Shown here: piece after piece, positions 60,701 through 64,000 of the stretch
Layout: every line of letters starts with the position of its first letter
Position numbering within the stretch: the first letter of the stretch is position 1
Assembly (NCBI GenBank): GCA_964500205.1
Contig: CAZCNS010000014.1
Span: 1-64,000, forward strand
Direction: 5' to 3'
From: UBA10329 sp964500205
GTDB lineage: Bacteria; Bacteroidota; Bacteroidia; UBA10329
Length of the DNA stretch: 64,000 nt
Made by a program: the position numbers and the translations under genes
Notes under the pieces: generated by a model
Databases searched by the model: none
What the model was told of the DNA's origin: nothing
The model's input: only the letters and a program-made list of their open reading frames with translations

Positions 60701-61208
60701 GATCTTTAAGAATGCCCTGCGATCGGTGGCACTTGTGTTGCTACAGGTCATGATACTGGACAATGTGCAGATGGGAAGTTTCATCAACCCATATCCTTAC
60801 ATCTACCTGGTGCTTATCCTACCCGTCACCATTGGGCGGGTGTGGCTGCTGCTTACAGGTTTTGCGCTGGGGCTGATCATGGACATGTTCTCAGGTACAG
60901 GCGGCATGCACGCGGCCGCGACCACGCTCATAGCCTACTACCGTCCGCTGCTGCTGAAAGCTCAATCGCCCCGCGAGGGCTTTGAGCTGAATGCCGTGCC
61001 CAACATCCGCCTTTTCGGCATAGGCTGGTTCGTAGGATATGCCGCGCTGCTCACGCTGATGCATCATTTCGCACTTTTCATCCTGGAGGTGCTCAGTTTC
61101 GGTGACTTCTTCAGGGTGCTGCTACGAACCTTGTTGAGCGGAGGCATGACCCTCACTATCATGATGATGATGGAACTTATGACCACAAGGGAGCGAAGGA
61201 GAAAATGA
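60687..61208 (+). CDS. mreD: rod-shape protein MreD
   Basis: 173 residues, five or six membrane segments (LVLLQVMILDNVQMGSFINPYPYIYLVLILPV). Overlaps the mreC end by 14 bases and the mrdA start by 4 (ATGA). The ATG at 60687 is preferred to an upstream in-frame start inside mreC. Confidence 0.9.
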   Translation: MAGTEIFKNALRSVALVLLQVMILDNVQMGSFINPYPYIYLVLILPVTIGRVWLLLTGFALGLIMDMFSGTGGMHAAATTLIAYYRPLLLKAQSPREGFELNAVPNIRLFGIGWFVGYAALLTLMHHFALFILEVLSFGDFFRVLLRTLLSGGMTLTIMMMMELMTTRERRRK

Positions 61209-63043
61209 GCTACGGTTCCAACCGATACCGCGAGAGGTTGTATGTGTTGATGGGCATAACACTGGCCATTGCGATCGTATTCCTGCTCAGGCTCTTCTAT
61301 ATTCAAGTGATCGATGACAGCTACCGCCTTTCGGCAGACAACAACGTGCTGCGCTACGAGACGCAGTTTCCCGCCCGGGGCCTCATCCACGACCGAAACG
61401 GCAAGCTGCTGGTCTACAACCAAGCGGCATACGACCTGATGGTGGTGCCAAAGCAGGTTCGAAAAGACATCGACACACTCGCGCTGTGCCGTGTGCTCGG
61501 CATTTCCAAAGAGGATTTCAAAAAGAAAATGGAGAAAGCCAAGGCTCACTCCTACCGTAAGGCGAGCATTTTCGAGAAGCAGTTGAGCGTGGAGACCTAC
61601 GCGGAGCTTCAAGAGAAGATGCATGCATTCGATGGCTTCTTCGTGCAGGTGCGCACGCTTCGCAAATACCCGCGTCCCATCGCAGCTCAGTTCCTCGGCT
61701 ATGTGGGTGAGGTAGGCAAGGACGACCTCGAACGTGACCTGTATTACAGGCAAGGTGACTACATCGGCATCGCGGGACTGGAGCGGTCCTACGAGTATGC
61801 ACTGCGAGGACAGAAAGGAGTGAAGGTGCTCATGGTAGATGTGCACAACCGCACCAAGGGCAGCTACCGCAATGGTCGGTACGACACACTGGCGGTGGCG
61901 GGCAAAAGCCTCGTTTCGACCATCGATGCCGACCTGCAGGCCTATGCCGAACGGCTGATGTGCAACAAGTCGGGGGCCATAGTGGCCATAGAACCTGCCA
62001 CAGGCGAAATATTGGCCCTGGTGAGCACCCCCACCTTCGATCCCAACCTGCTGGTGGGCCGCACCCGTTCTGCGAACTACGCCATGCTGAACCGCGACCC
62101 GATGCGACCGCTCTTCAACCGTGCGCTGCAGAGCGGAACCAACCCACCGGGGTCCACATTCAAGGTGCTGAACGCGCTCATCGGCCTTCAGGAGGGCACT
62201 GTTTTCGAGACAACAAAATATCCCTGCCAAGGTGGGTTCCGTCAGGGTAGCTTCAAAATGGGCTGCCACCCCCACACAGGGCCACTCGACCTGCGACAGT
62301 CGGTGCAGCACTCCTGCAACGCTTACTATGGCAACGTTTTCAAGAATATCATCGAGAAGCCGCAGGAACCATGGCAGGGCTATGTGCGCTGGCGGGAGCA
62401 TGTGAGCAGCTTCGGCATCGGCAAGATCTATGGAACCGACCTGCCCTTTGAGCACCGCGGTGTGCTGCCCACCAAGGAGCGGCTCGACAGACTTTTTGGG
62501 GAGAACCGCCTCAAGGCGCTCAATATCATCTCTATGGCCATCGGGCAGGGAGAGTTGGGCATGACCCCGCTGCAACTGGCCAACATGACGGCAGCCATCG
62601 CCAACAGGGGCTTTTGGTATCCTCCGCACCTGGTCAAGGCGGTCGAGGACGACACCATTCCATCGCTTTTCAAACAGAAACAGATGACCACCATAGAGCC
62701 GAGGTTCTTCGAGCCGGTCATCGAGGGTATGGAAATGGTTTTCCAACAGGGCGGCACGGGCTACCGTAGCCGTCTCGACACTTTGCAGATGTGCGGCAAG
62801 ACGGGTACAGCGCAGAATCCGCATGGCGAGGACCACTCCATATTCATCTGCTTCGCCCCGATGCATGAACCCAGAATAGCAATGGCGGTCTTTGTAGAGA
62901 ACGGTGGAGGTGGCAGTAAGTATGCCGCGCCCATCGCCAGCCTGATGGTGGAGAAGTACCTCCGAGATACCATCTCAAGACCCAACTTCGAGAAGACCAT
63001 ACTCGATGCCGACCTTCGTCCAATGACTCCTGAGAACCAATGA
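61205..63043 (+). CDS. mrdA: penicillin-binding protein 2
   Basis: 612 residues. One N-terminal membrane helix, dimerisation domain (LPARGLIHDRNGKLL-like), transpeptidase with SxxK in GSTFK, SxN in HSCN and KTG in CGKTGTAQNP. Cross-links peptidoglycan during elongation with RodA. Overlaps mreD and rodA by 4 bases each (ATGA), so the four proteins are translationally coupled. Confidence 0.97.
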   Translation: MSYGSNRYRERLYVLMGITLAIAIVFLLRLFYIQVIDDSYRLSADNNVLRYETQFPARGLIHDRNGKLLVYNQAAYDLMVVPKQVRKDIDTLALCRVLGISKEDFKKKMEKAKAHSYRKASIFEKQLSVETYAELQEKMHAFDGFFVQVRTLRKYPRPIAAQFLGYVGEVGKDDLERDLYYRQGDYIGIAGLERSYEYALRGQKGVKVLMVDVHNRTKGSYRNGRYDTLAVAGKSLVSTIDADLQAYAERLMCNKSGAIVAIEPATGEILALVSTPTFDPNLLVGRTRSANYAMLNRDPMRPLFNRALQSGTNPPGSTFKVLNALIGLQEGTVFETTKYPCQGGFRQGSFKMGCHPHTGPLDLRQSVQHSCNAYYGNVFKNIIEKPQEPWQGYVRWREHVSSFGIGKIYGTDLPFEHRGVLPTKERLDRLFGENRLKALNIISMAIGQGELGMTPLQLANMTAAIANRGFWYPPHLVKAVEDDTIPSLFKQKQMTTIEPRFFEPVIEGMEMVFQQGGTGYRSRLDTLQMCGKTGTAQNPHGEDHSIFICFAPMHEPRIAMAVFVENGGGGSKYAAPIASLMVEKYLRDTISRPNFEKTILDADLRPMTPENQ

Positions 63044-64000
63044 GACGCGACTCAGGCATTTTCACCAACATTGATTGGGCATTGGTCGGCCTGTACCTGG
63101 TCCTTTTGCTGCTCGGCTGGGTCAACATCTATGCGGCCGTTTTCAACGAGGAGCACCAGAGCATCTTCGACACTTCGCAGCGGTATGGGGCACAGCTGAT
63201 CTGGATCGGGGCATCGGTGTTTCTGGCCCTCACGCTGCTGCTCGTGGACGGCAAGTTCTACAGCACCTTCGCATGGCCCATCTATTTGCTCAACATGGCC
63301 CTGCTGGTGGTGGTCATCTTCTTGGCACGCGATGTGAGCGGTGCCCGCGCATGGCTCGACATCGGACCGTTCAAGCTGCAACCCTCGGAGTTCAGCAAAT
63401 CGGCCACTGCGCTGGCCATGGCGCACTACCTCAGCACGTTCGGCATACGGTTGGAGGCGTTCAAGACCAAGCTGATCGCTGCGTCCATAATGGTGTTTCC
63501 CATGCTGCTGATCCTACTTCAGAAGGACACGGGGTCTGCCCTCGTGTTCTCGGCATTCACGCTTGTTATGTACCGCGAGGGCCTTTCGGGCAACTTCCTC
63601 TTGTTTGGTGCAGCTATTGTGGTGCTGTTCATCCTCGCGCTCATCTTCGGCCCGAAGGCCATCGCACTGGTGCTGCTGGCAGTGGCCGCGTTGTTGTTCA
63701 TTCTTCAGAGAAGAAGAAATGTGAGGACCGGCCTCGCCATAGCCGGGGTGCTGGTGATGCTTGTTGGAGTGGTGTTCAGCGTAGATTACGTTTTCAATAA
63801 CATCCTCGAACCGCACCAGCGCATCCGCATCAGTGTGCTGCTGGGCACCGAGGACGACCCCAAGGGCGCGGGCTACAACGTGAACCAGAGCAAGATCGCC
63901 ATCGGCTCGGGCGGGCTGTTGGGCAAAGGCTTCCTGCAAGGCACGCAGACCAAGTACGACTTCGTGCCAGAGCAGGCCACCGACTTCATCTTCTGCACCG
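63040..64000 (+). CDS. rodA: RodA peptidoglycan polymerase, 3' end outside the window
   Basis: The first 320 residues of a SEDS-family glycosyltransferase; no stop occurs before the window ends. Several membrane segments, and the SEDS signatures ARAWLDIGPFKLQPSEFSK, LLQKDTGSALVF and SGGLLGKGFLQGTQTKYDFVPEQATDFIF (catalytic Asp and Glu regions). Polymerises glycan strands with PBP2. ATGA overlap with mrdA. Confidence 0.95.
   Translation, partial: MRRDSGIFTNIDWALVGLYLVLLLLGWVNIYAAVFNEEHQSIFDTSQRYGAQLIWIGASVFLALTLLLVDGKFYSTFAWPIYLLNMALLVVVIFLARDVSGARAWLDIGPFKLQPSEFSKSATALAMAHYLSTFGIRLEAFKTKLIAASIMVFPMLLILLQKDTGSALVFSAFTLVMYREGLSGNFLLFGAAIVVLFILALIFGPKAIALVLLAVAALLFILQRRRNVRTGLAIAGVLVMLVGVVFSVDYVFNNILEPHQRIRISVLLGTEDDPKGAGYNVNQSKIAIGSGGLLGKGFLQGTQTKYDFVPEQATDFIFCT

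Noticed and set aside
61064..62866. 600-residue open frame antisense to mrdA
   Set aside because: Shadow of the real PBP2 gene, which has all catalytic motifs on the other strand.

Overview
The window is a piece of a Bacteroidota chromosome, most likely Flavobacteriales-like. Evidence: genes sit behind the phylum's -7 promoter element TAnnTTTG, often only a few bases before the start codon. The order bamD-rpoZ-coaBC-porD(DUF4835)-recN is typical of the phylum. Several secreted proteins end in type IX secretion (T9SS) sorting domains, and the RNA polymerase omega subunit is of the Bacteroidota type. No rRNA was found. One partial tRNA-Arg lies at the left edge, and rodA runs off the right edge.

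Layout. 1-400: tRNA-Arg end and terminator. 422-9010: a STAS-like protein (+), then a leftward operon bamD-rpoZ-coaC-coaB-porD-recN-lipoprotein-MazG-like, with coaBC split by a frame change, and a two-domain glycosyltransferase. 9237-12928: lipoprotein, methyltransferase, secreted protein and esterase. 13134-18904: a complete RND efflux operon. 18920-21117: SprB-repeat lipoprotein and an unknown protein. 21118-23431: decayed tyrosine recombinases and nine 42-bp palindrome-bearing tandem repeats.

23423-27933 is the most interesting region: three A/T-rich genes, each followed by a 136-137 bp imperfect palindrome. The boundary sequences pair exactly as integron gene cassettes require: the start of each cassette is complementary to the left end of the palindrome closing that same cassette (9/9, 9/9 and 8/9 bases). 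I read it as an integron cassette array whose integrase has decayed. Cassette 1 carries a protein combining a degenerate N6-methylase fold, an HsdS-like target-recognition segment and a C-terminal domain with a HEPN-type RNase motif, a candidate defence protein. Cassette 2 carries a membrane acyltransferase-like protein and cassette 3 a secreted unknown.

28185-41163: lpdA, hemH followed by a ParE/RelE toxin-antitoxin pair and a second diverged copy of the hemH tail, comEC, an EamA transporter, a baeRF3-like protein, a T9SS-type agmatine/arginine deiminase, a hemolysin III protein, and dnaE with an in-frame palindromic insertion. 41258-48928: a RelE pair lying between dnaE and dinB, a pectate-lyase-like T9SS protein, small membrane proteins, hydrolases and an MNT-HEPN toxin-antitoxin pair. 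48936-59752: amtB, a SIMPL protein, an ABCG-like transporter, guaA, rraA and a metallophosphoesterase. 59861-64000: the cell-shape operon mreC-mreD-mrdA-rodA, joined by short overlaps.
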